Assembly (NCBI GenBank): GCA_905221605.1
Contig: CAJNDS010000287.1
Coordinates: forward strand, 62,001 to 126,000
Direction: 5' to 3'
DNA length: 64,000 bases
Source of the DNA: Symbiodinium natans
Taxonomy: Eukaryota; Sar; Dinophyceae; Suessiales; Symbiodiniaceae
This document shows, in pieces, positions 1-9,922 of the stretch (position 1 is the first letter of the stretch; each line of letters opens with the position of its first letter). The notes beneath the pieces were generated by a model. The model saw only the letters and a program-made list of their open reading frames with translations. It did no database searches and was not told the origin of the DNA. The translations under genes were made by a program, and so were the position numbers.

Positions 1-1780
1 ATATACACATATGTTTCTGTTCTCCTGTTTTCTTGTATCAGCTTCAGTTCCCCTAAGACTCTAAGAAACAATAAGGCCTTAGCTCGGCAACATAGTCAAC
101 GAGCAAACATGAGCTTGCTTTATGACCATGATTCTTGTTCCGTCGATTTTCTGAAGAGTAGTGACACTTCATCCAACACATGGTTTTCTATTCCGGTCAT
201 CATTCTGTGCGAGCAGGGGATTTGTCCCACTGATGAAGCACATTATGCATTGCATTCACTATTAACCCATCTTTTTGTGAGCAAGCTCAGTCTGGCCATT
301 GAGGTTCAGTTTGACGACCCGCAGAGCGAGGTGGCCGGCGAGGTCTGAGTGTTGCAGCGGCGGAGCAGCATTCTTGTGTCAGGCTGTTGCCCTGCCGCGC
401 AGGTTACCTGGTTTTTGCAAGAAGGCCTTGGTGCAAGGCTGCTGCAGCAGGCATTGGAGAGGCGCGGCCATTCCCTCCTCCTCGCCGCCCTTCGACTTGT
501 GCGCCTGGTGTCTTCGACGTCGCGATGTCAGGTGGCAGGCTGCAGCCAGACGAAGGTTCGGTGCACAGGCCGCACAGCGCAATGCGCAATGCCGTGATGT
601 TGCCACAAGATGCGCAAGAGATTGAAGAGTTTAGAAGCCACATGCTTGCAGCAGGATCACTCGCTTCCCGAGTCCTTGGAGAGCGTCAGGTCCTGGATGC
701 AGGCGCCTCAGAGTGGCCACAGAACATCACAGCCTCTGCTCCGGTGTGAGAGCTGCGAGTGCCCCCGCCTTGTGTTCTACGGCTGTGCGGGTCGATGGCC
801 CCCTGCACTGCGTCAGTCGACGGTCCCAAACTTCAGGTCTGCAGATGCGATGCTCATGGCCAGCCAGCAGCCAGCTTAAGCAACAACGTTTGCACCAAAA
901 AAGCATACCACAGATACGTATATATGCTCTTAAAAAAAGTAAGCCTTCTCTTTTGATCTTTAACCGAGAGCGGGGCATCTCCCCCCGGCATCCCAGGAGC
1001 CGAACGCGGAAGCAGGCGCGCCCCCCTCTTTAGTGCACTTCTCTCTCAATCAATGGAGTGAACTTCTCTCTCAAACTTGAGTGCTCTCCTCTCTATTGGA
1101 TTGGGGGGAGGGGACACTTCCTGAGCAGTGCTTAATGATGAGAGCAGTTCTCTCTTCTCTTGCGCCCGTTGTGACCTGTGCTCTCTCTGTCCTCGCTTCA
1201 GCTCTCTGGTCAAGAGGAGATCGCTGCGAGACCTGCGAAGAGCGCGCCCAGACGAAAGGAGGAGGGCGAGGGCGAGGGGAGAAGGAAGGAGCGAAGATCG
1301 CAGCTTCCAGAACCTCGGGAGACGCTCCCTTCGCCCGTGCGCGCCGAGCGCCTTCACGAGGCTGCGAGGGGGGTTTATCGAAGAGGGGGCACAGGGTAAG
1401 TGAGTTTTCAAAGTCTGGCTTGGTACGGGCTCGGCTCGCATGAGGCCTCGTCATTCAAGAAGTTAGACGAGTTACTTGGCGGGCGAAATACTTGACGAAA
1501 TGCCCGGGTGATAAACATTACTAAGTATGAGTTTTTTGCTAGTTCATTTTCGCTTCTTTCATCTGCTCACGCACTTATATACTACTGAAAAGAAGGAAGC
1601 CAGTGATGCAAATAAAGTTGCACAGCGTGAGCGATCGCGCAAAATACCATTTCAAAACTTGTCGTGTCGGACATGTTTCTGTTAAGTTTACTGGAAAAAT
1701 GCTGCTTGAAGCCCAAAACTGTTTCCTCCTGGCCGAGGCCATCCGGAGCCGAAACTATGCCGAGGATCGCTGAGCAGAAG
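1..1780. other. Intergenic or intronic stretch, no recognisable gene
   Basis: I see no gene that I can name here. A coding-like stretch lies on the + strand around 525-700 (it begins MSGGRLQPDEG and continues through DAQEIEEFRSHM), but it has no recognisable family and no clear splice borders. Positions 1035-1110 carry imperfect repeats of an ACTTCTCTCTC motif. The ankyrin gene downstream may have its 5' exons here, since its first exon that I can read already starts inside a protein. Confidence 0.4.
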
Positions 1781-1789
1781 TGAACAGTG

Positions 1790-4590
1790 TGGAAGGGGAA
1801 TGAGGGGAGCTTCTCCGCTTCTGCGGAGGCTTTTGGGCTCTTGGACCCAAGCATCCTGAGCATGCCCACTTCGGAGGAAGGTGCGGTGCAGAGGCAGTCG
1901 GGGGAGCCTATTTCCGACATGCTGAAGAGCTTGCGAGGCCTCTCCCTCGTCCACTCTGCCGTGCTCAGCAATTCGGCAGACATGCTGACGCTCGTCCTTC
2001 AGGTCGCTTGGGCTCAGGGACCTCAGCCATGCGCCCTGCCCAGACTACCTTTGTGAGGCGATGGAGTTCCAGTAGTAGTAGCAGACTCAGAAGCTGTGTA
2101 GGCTACAGGCCATGGGCGACCCAGCAAAGCCACCAAAGCTACAGAAGCTGAACGGCTTTTCGGAAGGGCAGGAAAGCTCCAGCAAAGGCCAGCATGTAGC
2201 ACGCATAGTATGTGCAGAGCACAATGAGAAAAATGGGCGACCGCGCTAGGCAAGCTTGGGTTCGGGGGCACAGGGCAGCTTCAGGGCAACTCCCGAACCT
2301 CAACAGCAAGCGTGGATGGCACATGCTTCGCTTGTTGAGTCGTTGCGGGCGCCGCCACACGAAGCATTTGAACAGGGGTCAACATATTTTCACACTGAAT
2401 CGAAGGCCTCAGAAAGAAAGAGAGAGAGAGAGAGAGAGATACTGACCGAGCCTTCATGTTGTGCTAAATCATGCAGCAGAATTGAGCAGTCAAAGCAGCA
2501 GGCCGGCGCCGAGCTGGCGCCCAGAGATTTGTGGCTTGGTTGAGGTTTGAAGATCTTCTTGGTGACTTACAAAGGTAGGCGAGGGTTTGGTAGCTGAGGC
2601 TGGGGCGGACACCCCTTCTCATGGCCCTCAAGAAGGCTTGGGTAGATGTGGGTAGATGTGGGCAGATGTGGGCAGATGTAGGCAAAGCCTCGAGAAGTGA
2701 TGTCTTCTTATGATGTTCCTGCAGGGAAGCTTTGAGTTGTCCAAGTGCCTCCTGGAAGCTCGTGACTCAGACTGTTGCTAGCCGAGACGTGGGGCGTCTC
2801 GTGTCTCTTGGGTTGTCCGGAGCTGCAGCGGCAGCAAAGAGAGTTGTTGTTGCTATTCGTACTAAGTACAGGCTGGCGCCCTGGAGGCTGAAGAGGCTGC
2901 GGAGGCCCACGCCCACCAACTTCAAAAGAGGTGTACAGAGGTGTGGCATTCGAGTGAGTGTGTGCCTGGTCCAGGGTTCACTGGTGGACAGGCTTAGCCA
3001 GGCCCGCGAGATGTTGAAACGCGTTTGCCAGATGTTGCCCACCTGTACATCTGACACTTTCGAGCGTGCAGTCCCTGGACCTCCGCAGCGCCCCGGAGCT
3101 CTTTGAGCTCGTGGATACCAAGGTTCAAAAGGGGGGGGCGTTTGGCGGGGGACAGTTGGCATTCGGCATTCCCCTCTCTGAGAACGCAGGAGCGGCCGAG
3201 GCGGCAAGGCCAGGCCTTGCTGCGCGCCCTCAAGCAGCGCGATGCCAGGAGCGGGGGGAGCAGAGCTCCGTGTCCCTCGTGGCATTTCACATCTCCGTTT
3301 CTGGGGAATGCTGCGCATCGTATGGTGAACGCTGCGCGGCGACCGCGTACCTTGGTTCGGCTTGAGGGCAGAGAAGGGTTGGTAGGGTTGGTAGGGTTGG
3401 CGGGGCAGCACAGACCCAGTGTTCGCAGAGTTCCAGGGATTGCGTCCATGAGTCGCAAGGAATTCAACCATCAGGCTCCCAGAGTCGCAGTCTCCATAAA
3501 CGCTGTTTCAACTTTCAACGACCGTTTTTGTTGGGGATTCCTGTTCGCTGGGGAGGGGTCTTATGGGAGCCGGATTTTGCGTTGCTTTTCAGGACTGCCG
3601 AGGCTGCGCTGGAGGTGACACTCAAGAAAGAGATCTTGCAAGCCATCGTAGGCCTCAATTAACGTGGAGTGACGTGACTGCTGCAGAGGCCGGGGCGGAC
3701 CCGTCCTTGGCCGAAGGCCCCGGGCTCGAGCCAAATGCAGAGCGAATCGGAGCAAGTCGGAGCCAGTGCGAGGTGGCGAGCAGCCCTTGCACCTGCTGGC
3801 CAAGACCAAGTGGCGTGAGGAGCCAGCGAGTCATGCGAATCATGACAGTGGCCTGCTGCTATTCATTCTTTCTCACTGCGCAGGAATCATCCATGCGACT
3901 GGAGGTTCCGGTTGCAGAAGACCGATTGCAGTTTGGGGTTGGGCTCTCGCGAGAGAACACACAGGGTTCTGGCGGCCGCCTCCCTTCTGGCTTAGCAGTT
4001 TAGCAAAGCCTTCAGATTCAAGGTATTTTGTTTTGGGCTTGGGGACCCGCATTGGCCACATCTCAGCCATCTGGCAGGTCCACAGGGTGGCAAGGAAGCT
4101 GGTGCAGGCGCTTGTCGCTCTCCGCGTCACTCTTCGAATCGATCTGCTCGAATCTCTTCCCGAGTCTCTTCATGTTTCGAGTCGCTGAGTGTGAGGCCCG
4201 AGCGGATGTGAACGCCGGTAACACCCGCTCTGAGACGCCGCTGCTCTTTGCAGCGCACCGTGGCGACGAGCCTTTGGTGCAGGTGGCGCGAGAAAGTCCT
4301 CTGAAAATTCCTGCGGACCCGCTCCATCGCTTCATCACAGGGCTCGGTGGGGTGAGCACATTTGCACTGTCCGACTCACAACAGCAACCTGCGCCGCATT
4401 GCGCAGTTGCTGCTGGAGCTGCGAGCCGATCCAGCAGCGGCCAATGAGGAAGGCGGTTTTGAAACAGAGAGTGCCGATATGTGCCGATATGTGATTGAAA
4501 CAAAGAGCTGTGCAGTGGTAGGCAGCACGGCCCTGATGTTTGCGGCGCATGGCGGGCACGAAGACGTCTGCAGGATGCTCCTGGAGGCAC
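1790..4590 (+). CDS. Ankyrin-repeat protein gene, multi-exon, partial model
   Basis: Separate exon-like blocks on the + strand carry ankyrin-repeat signatures, so I read them as one intron-rich gene coding for a protein-interaction scaffold. The blocks are about 1790-2002 (ends LSLVHSAVLSNSADML, CAG before a GT donor), about 2725-2761 (GSFELSKCLLEAR, after TGCAG), about 3690-3800 (EAGADPSLAEG), about 4190-4282 (ARADVNAG then ETPLLFAAHRGDEPLVQ), about 4385-4448 (RRIAQLLLELRADP) and about 4522-4590 (GSTALMFAAHGGHEDV). The TPLxxAAxxG and LLLExxADP patterns are diagnostic of the fold. Start codon, stop codon and several joins are unresolved, and exons may be missing. No partner domain is visible, so the function beyond protein binding is unknown. 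A pseudogene cannot be excluded, but the exons I read are free of stops. Confidence 0.6.
2640..2681. repeat. 11-bp tandem repeat (GTAGATGTGGG)
   Basis: About four imperfect copies of GTAGATGTGGG or GCAGATGTGGG lie within an intron of the ankyrin gene. A related 10-bp unit recurs at 33206-33241. Confidence 0.8.
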
Positions 4591-4599
4591 TGCTGAAAC

Positions 4600-6890
4600 A
4601 CCTCAGTAGCCCTGCCCTGAAAAAACCTCACAGGGAACGCCAAGCCCAAAACTTCGGGCTGTGCGCCCCAAATCCTGACTTCTTGGCCATTTGAAGCAGT
4701 GCAGCCCCACTCCCCATGCGACCCTACATACTCTGCAAACGAAAAAACGCCTCTCTTCAACACTAGCTCGATGCTCTTGGCCTGGAGTCCCTTGCAGCGG
4801 CTCAGGCTCAAGGGGACTCCACAAGGGCATAAAGGCCTCTCATAAGGTTCAGGGGACTCCCAAGAGGTTCCCAGGCCGGTGCTCCAGCAGCAAGCCGCAG
4901 AAACGATTTGTGGATTACCGGCCGAGGGTTCTGAGTGGATGCCGACAAAAGGTCAAAGGGGAGAGGGGCCGCGAATGGCCGCCTTCAGGGTCTTGAGCTT
5001 TGCTTGCTGGCACCCTTTTGACCACCATGAGCATCCGTTTCCGGGGAGCACCCACGCCTGCAGCTTAGGGAGTTAACAGAATCAACAAAAAGCAAAAGCA
5101 GTGCAGAAACCGAGGGCTCACTCGCCGGTGCTTCCAGGTTTACGAGGAAGTTTAGGACCTCAACGACGTCAGCCGCGATCGAGGTGTCGAGCTATTTTGT
5201 GCTGCGCTGGCCAGGCCTATGCACCCCCAGGCATTCGGAACTGTCACGGGCTCACCGCGGAGGAGCTCAAGTGCGTTCGTTGAAGCACGCTAAAGTGACG
5301 GGAGACCCTGACAGCATTCGTAGCACAGAGCAGACGATTCGAGCAGAGCCTTGCGCAGTGAATGCCTGAACCTGAACTTGAAGCGCGAACCAGTGAAGGG
5401 TGTCGAGCCCCATGCGGAGGAGATGGCCACAAAGCGAGGCTTTCGCAAGCTTGGCGCTGCCCCCCCGGCATTGCGTTGTAGTCATGGCAGCGGCTCACAG
5501 CGGCGCAGAACGGTGGTCAGAACATCACAGAACAATGCAGAGAACTGTGGAAGAGGCATTTCTGCTCCGTCAATTCTCGCTTGAGGCTTTCATTGCTGCG
5601 CACGTCTTGGCACCGCCGAGCCCTGGCAAAGTGGCACCCAAGAGGCCATGAATTGGAGAGCTGAACCCGAAGAGGCAAAAAGAGAGGAGAGATATGATAA
5701 GATGAGTTCAGAGAGAGCTCAGAGGTCCTTAGTGGCCTTAGCGCTTGCAGCATAGGTGCGCTGACGCCTTTGTGAGTGCCGAGGCTGGAGCCAAGCTGAT
5801 TTCTGGCAGTTGCAGCTAACAAAGTACACTACGTCGTGAGCATGTGCTGTACTCTGCGAGCCCTGCGAGCACCTGGTGCGCACCCTGGCACTGCAGGACG
5901 CAGCCAGGCAGGAGGAGTTCACCGAGCAGGCAGATGCCAATGGCAGATTTCTGCGACACTGTGACCTTCTCGAGTCGGTCGGTCTGTTTGCAACAGCCAG
6001 GTGCTGGCTGCTTTGAGACCTCCAGAGGTGCTCCGCAACGCAGATCCGTTCAGGGTAAGTTGAGGGTTAACGATCCGTGGTACAAGAGAGGGGCACAGAC
6101 CACCTGGGCACAGCTGTTCCTGGTCAGGCACTCCCAGCACCCTGCAAAGTTGGCCAGGAAGCGTCGGGAGCGTGAGGGATGCAGCACTCGCTTCAGCTGC
6201 CATCGCGCGACTTGGGGCTGTGATCTGTGGCATTTGGCGGTGTGTCAGGTGCGGAGCTTTGACCACAGCAAGCCCGCGCCTGAAAGCAACTCTGTTCTGA
6301 GAAGCGGCAGAAAGATGCAGACACCAGCTTTGCATAGCTTTGCCTCATTGTAAGTCTTAGGTGGGACCGCATTGTCGAGGACTTGGAGCGCCGCGAGGAG
6401 GCGACGCATGGCGAGCTGTGCATGGTTTCTCTTTCACAAAGTCTCCATTGCGAACGTTGCGAAAGCAGCGAAAGGTGGAGGACCGTCGAGACGGCTTGGC
6501 CAAGCAGCCCGAGTACGTCTGGAAGAACGGTGGCTTTTGCATCGCTGTTGCGTTGCTTTTGCTCAATTTAATTACTCATGTCTCTTCTTGTTCTTGCTCT
6601 TTTTCGTCGTCTTGCCTTCTTCTTGCTTTTTCAACCGGCTCGCAGATACAATTGCACTTTGATTGCAACGTCGTTGTCCGACATGCTCAAGTCTTCTATG
6701 CTTGTTGGCTGACCGGCAGGTGTCAAGATGCGTGTGATGCTCTAAGCACCCAAAGAAAACAGTCCGCTGCACGACGCCATTGCCCAGCTGGAGATAGGCG
6801 AAATAATCCCAAATTCCGCTATGCCGCATAGGCCCTACACTTCAACACCCCCAAAAGGCTACACACTCGACCCAGGCCGGCAAATAGTCA
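4600..6890. other. Unassigned stretch with a few coding-like segments
   Basis: No known family is recognisable. Three segments on the + strand read like exons because their codons are plausible and splice-like borders are present: about 5865-5995 (CEHLVRTLALQDAARQEEF), about 6179-6247 (DAALASAAIARLGAVICG) and about 6361-6480 (DRIVEDLERREEATHGEL, after TCTTAG). They could belong to one gene downstream of the ankyrin gene, or be chance. Confidence 0.25.
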
Positions 6891-6897
6891 CCCCAGT

Positions 6898-8043
6898 ACA
6901 GCACCGGCAGTGGCCTGGGCCCGCACTGCCCACGAAGTGGTGAGGCTTGCAGCCAGGTGCGTGTTGTCGTTTAGGCTCGGAGAGCGTCTCTTAGTGGGTG
7001 CCGTTGGTCGTCGCACGTCCGGCCAGCCGCTGAAGATTACAGGAACCCCGCAGGGACACGGCAGGGTGTGCAAGACGCTGATGCTGCGAGGTCATGGCTG
7101 ACGCGCTTGAGGATGAGGAGGTCGCCGCTCCCGAGGCCGAGCCGGAGGAGGAGGTGCCCTGACCCAAACCTATCCGCAATTGGGAGATCTGAGTTCACCG
7201 ATGATTTGATAATGCAGGATGGTTTCTGGGTCTTCTGGGCGTTAGGTGACCGACCTCATGGGAGCCGTGCGTGGCGTGCTGAAGAAGTCCCTCATGGTGG
7301 ACGGCGTGATCCGGGGCCTCCACGAGGCCGGCTTGTTTCGGGTGGGGGGTTGGGGGGGGGATTCAGGTGTCAGAGCTCTCGCTGAGGACCTCTGCAAGCA
7401 CTAAGGTTGCCAAGCACATCGAGGCCTGCAAGGCCCAGGTCGTGTTCCTGGCCGAGTCCTGCAACGAAGCCACCTACAAGAAGCTCATCCAGGCCTGATA
7501 AGTGGATCTGGGAGGATACGGACCTGCAAACCTGTGCAGTTTGTGAGTACTGCCAGGGCCTGTGCGTCGAGAAGAACGTGCCTGTGATCGATGTGCCTGA
7601 CAACAAGAGCCTGGGCGAGTGGGCAGGACCCCTTGCAAGCCTCACGTTACCTTGTGCTGTTTCCTTGTGCTCTTGCGCTTGCCAACAGCATCCACAGCTT
7701 CAGTTCGCAGGCCTCTGCAAGATTGACAAGGATGGCATGCCCAGAAAGGCTTGGCAACGCATGCCCAGCTTCTGCAGACCAAAGCAATCGGTTAGTAAGG
7801 TCGTCGGCGCCAGCTGCGTGGCTGTGGTGGACTTCGGCGAGGAGGGTGAGGCAGATTCGAGACCGCAGACTCTTCTCGAAGGGTTCATGTGTTGAGCACT
7901 GATCTGCACCCAACGTTGCGGAGCGGCGGGAGGCCTACAACTACATGATGAAGCACCTCGGAAAGTGAGTGGAGCCACGGCTCAGCCTCGAGACGCGCCC
8001 CGAAGAAAAAGGAGCCTCTGCAAGCCCCATTGGCAGATGGGAC
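6898..8043 (+). repeat. Tandem gene duplication unit, copy 1 (eS12)
   Basis: This stretch recurs at 8452-9588. Apart from a 9-nt length difference near the left end and single-base changes at both margins, the copies look identical, including all six introns. The constant offset of 1545 positions across the gene shows there are no indels inside it. About 410 nt of unrelated sequence separates the copies. Confidence 0.9.
7094..7968 (+). CDS. RPS12: 40S ribosomal protein eS12 (RPS12), copy 1
   Basis: A small-subunit ribosomal protein of the L7Ae-like fold, in seven exons: 7094-7153, 7246-7326, 7406-7492, 7557-7626, 7711-7748, 7800-about 7844 and 7924-7968. The product is about 140 residues; eS12 proteins are usually about 130. 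The start MADALEDEE gives an acidic N-terminus. Family landmarks follow in order: VDGVIRGLHE, then VFLAESCNE, then DNKSLGEWAG, then GLCKIDKDGMPRK, then VVGASCVAVVDFG, ending in a lysine-rich HLGK. Donors are mixed: GT at 7154, GC at 7327, 7493 and 7749, and GA at 7627. All acceptors are AG. The last exon-6 donor is ambiguous by 3 nt because GAG occurs at both borders. AG sites for spliced-leader addition are available upstream of the ATG (near 7040-7067), but none can be singled out. Confidence 0.93.
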
Positions 8044-8451
8044 GGAGGGGGGACGCACCTTCATTGGGGGTTCTTCAGCTCACATCCGCGAGAGCCGGGA
8101 GAGGTGCCACGTGAAGACGCTAAAGGCCTCTCCTGCTGCAGTTTGGGGGACTCTTTGGCCTCTCTGCTCTTCTGTTGGTGTTGCCAGGGCAATCGGAGGG
8201 ATCCGGGCACGGACAGCAGAGAGAACATGGGGTGGAGGAGGGAAAGCACTCGTTGGAAAGCAGTGCCCTGGGTTCTAGACAAGACCACCAAATGCATAGA
8301 ACGAGAGCCGGGAAAGGAGGATGGGCAATGCCCCGTTGTGTGGGAATGTCAGCACCCCTGTAGAAGAAGGGCGGGTGGAATCAAGAGAAGATCACACAAT
8401 CCGTAGATGGCCGTCGGGCGGTCTTCACCGGGGGTTGGCAGATAATCAGTC
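8044..8451. other. Spacer between the two eS12 copies
   Basis: Unique sequence between the duplicated units, presumably the 3' flank of copy 1 and the 5' flank of copy 2. I see no gene, no recognisable polyadenylation signal and no TATA-like element. Confidence 0.6.
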
Positions 8452-9588
8452 ACAGCACCCGCAGTGGCCTCGGCCCACGAAGTGGTGAGGCTTGCAGCCA
8501 GGTGCGTGTTGTCGTTTAGGCTCGGAGAGCGTCTCTTAGTGGGTGCCGTTGGTCGTCGCACGTCCGGCCAGCCGCTGAAGATTACAGGAACCCCGCAGGG
8601 ACACGGCAGGGTGTGCAAGACGCTGATGCTGCGAGGTCATGGCTGACGCGCTTGAGGATGAGGAGGTCGCCGCTCCCGAGGCCGAGCCGGAGGAGGAGGT
8701 GCCCTGACCCAAACCTATCCGCAATTGGGAGATCTGAGTTCACCGATGATTTGATAATGCAGGATGGTTTCTGGGTCTTCTGGGCGTTAGGTGACCGACC
8801 TCATGGGAGCCGTGCGTGGCGTGCTGAAGAAGTCCCTCATGGTGGACGGCGTGATCCGGGGCCTCCACGAGGCCGGCTTGTTTCGGGTGGGGGGTTGGGG
8901 GGGGGATTCAGGTGTCAGAGCTCTCGCTGAGGACCTCTGCAAGCACTAAGGTTGCCAAGCACATCGAGGCCTGCAAGGCCCAGGTCGTGTTCCTGGCCGA
9001 GTCCTGCAACGAAGCCACCTACAAGAAGCTCATCCAGGCCTGATAAGTGGATCTGGGAGGATACGGACCTGCAAACCTGTGCAGTTTGTGAGTACTGCCA
9101 GGGCCTGTGCGTCGAGAAGAACGTGCCTGTGATCGATGTGCCTGACAACAAGAGCCTGGGCGAGTGGGCAGGACCCCTTGCAAGCCTCACGTTACCTTGT
9201 GCTGTTTCCTTGTGCTCTTGCGCTTGCCAACAGCATCCACAGCTTCAGTTCGCAGGCCTCTGCAAGATTGACAAGGATGGCATGCCCAGAAAGGCTTGGC
9301 AACGCATGCCCAGCTTCTGCAGACCAAAGCAATCGGTTAGTAAGGTCGTCGGCGCCAGCTGCGTGGCTGTGGTGGACTTCGGCGAGGAGGGTGAGGCAGA
9401 TTCGAGACCGCAGACTCTTCTCGAAGGGTTCATGTGTTGAGCACTGATCTGCACCCAACGTTGCGGAGCGGCGGGAGGCCTACAACTACATGATGAAGCA
9501 CCTCGGAAAGTGAGTGGAGCCACGGCTCAGCCTCGAGACGCGCCCCGAAGAAAAAGGAGCCTCTGCAAGCTCCATTGGCAGATGGGAC
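8452..9588 (+). repeat. Tandem gene duplication unit, copy 2 (eS12)
   Basis: Second copy of the unit at 6898-8043. The left part lacks 9 nt present in copy 1. At the right margin one base differs (CAAGCCCC in copy 1, CAAGCTCC here) before the copies diverge after GATGGGAC. Confidence 0.9.
8639..9513 (+). CDS. RPS12: 40S ribosomal protein eS12 (RPS12), copy 2
   Basis: An identical tandem copy of the upstream eS12 gene, with exons at 8639-8698, 8791-8871, 8951-9037, 9102-9171, 9256-9293, 9345-about 9389 and 9469-9513. Both coding parts and introns appear unchanged from copy 1, so the encoded protein should be the same. Identity that extends through introns points to recent duplication or ongoing gene conversion, as expected for dinoflagellate tandem arrays, and rules out retroposition of a spliced mRNA. 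The array seems to end here, because the downstream gene is unrelated. Confidence 0.93.
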
Positions 9589-9922
9589 AGGATCCTGTTT
9601 GTTCGTCAGCACATCGTAAGATCTCAAAGACAATCCTAACAGATATGCTCAGTCGTAGCTGTGCTTTCGTCTTGAAAGAAACACGACGTTTACAGAGGGT
9701 TCTGTCAGGGAGTACACCGCACAAATGATGAAGAACGACTTGTGGCAGGGTGTTGCAGGGGTTCGTCGGGGAATCGTTGTGCATGCCAGAGCTACAGTGG
9801 CTCAGCACGGCTTCCGATACTGTCATCCTCGAGTGGCGTCAAACGGGTCCACTGACTTTAAGTTTTAACGAGGGACCATCGTTCCGCCGAGTTGAAGATA
9901 CGCAGAGACACCCCAGTGTCGA

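Noticed and set aside
2767-3471. 234-codon - strand frame
   Set aside because: It runs opposite to the ankyrin gene, has Pro/Arg-rich low-complexity content and matches no family that I know.
6898-7100. Full dinoflagellate spliced-leader relic upstream of eS12
   Set aside because: I found no clear copy of the leader near either eS12 start. The copies keep their introns, so they are not retroposed mRNAs.
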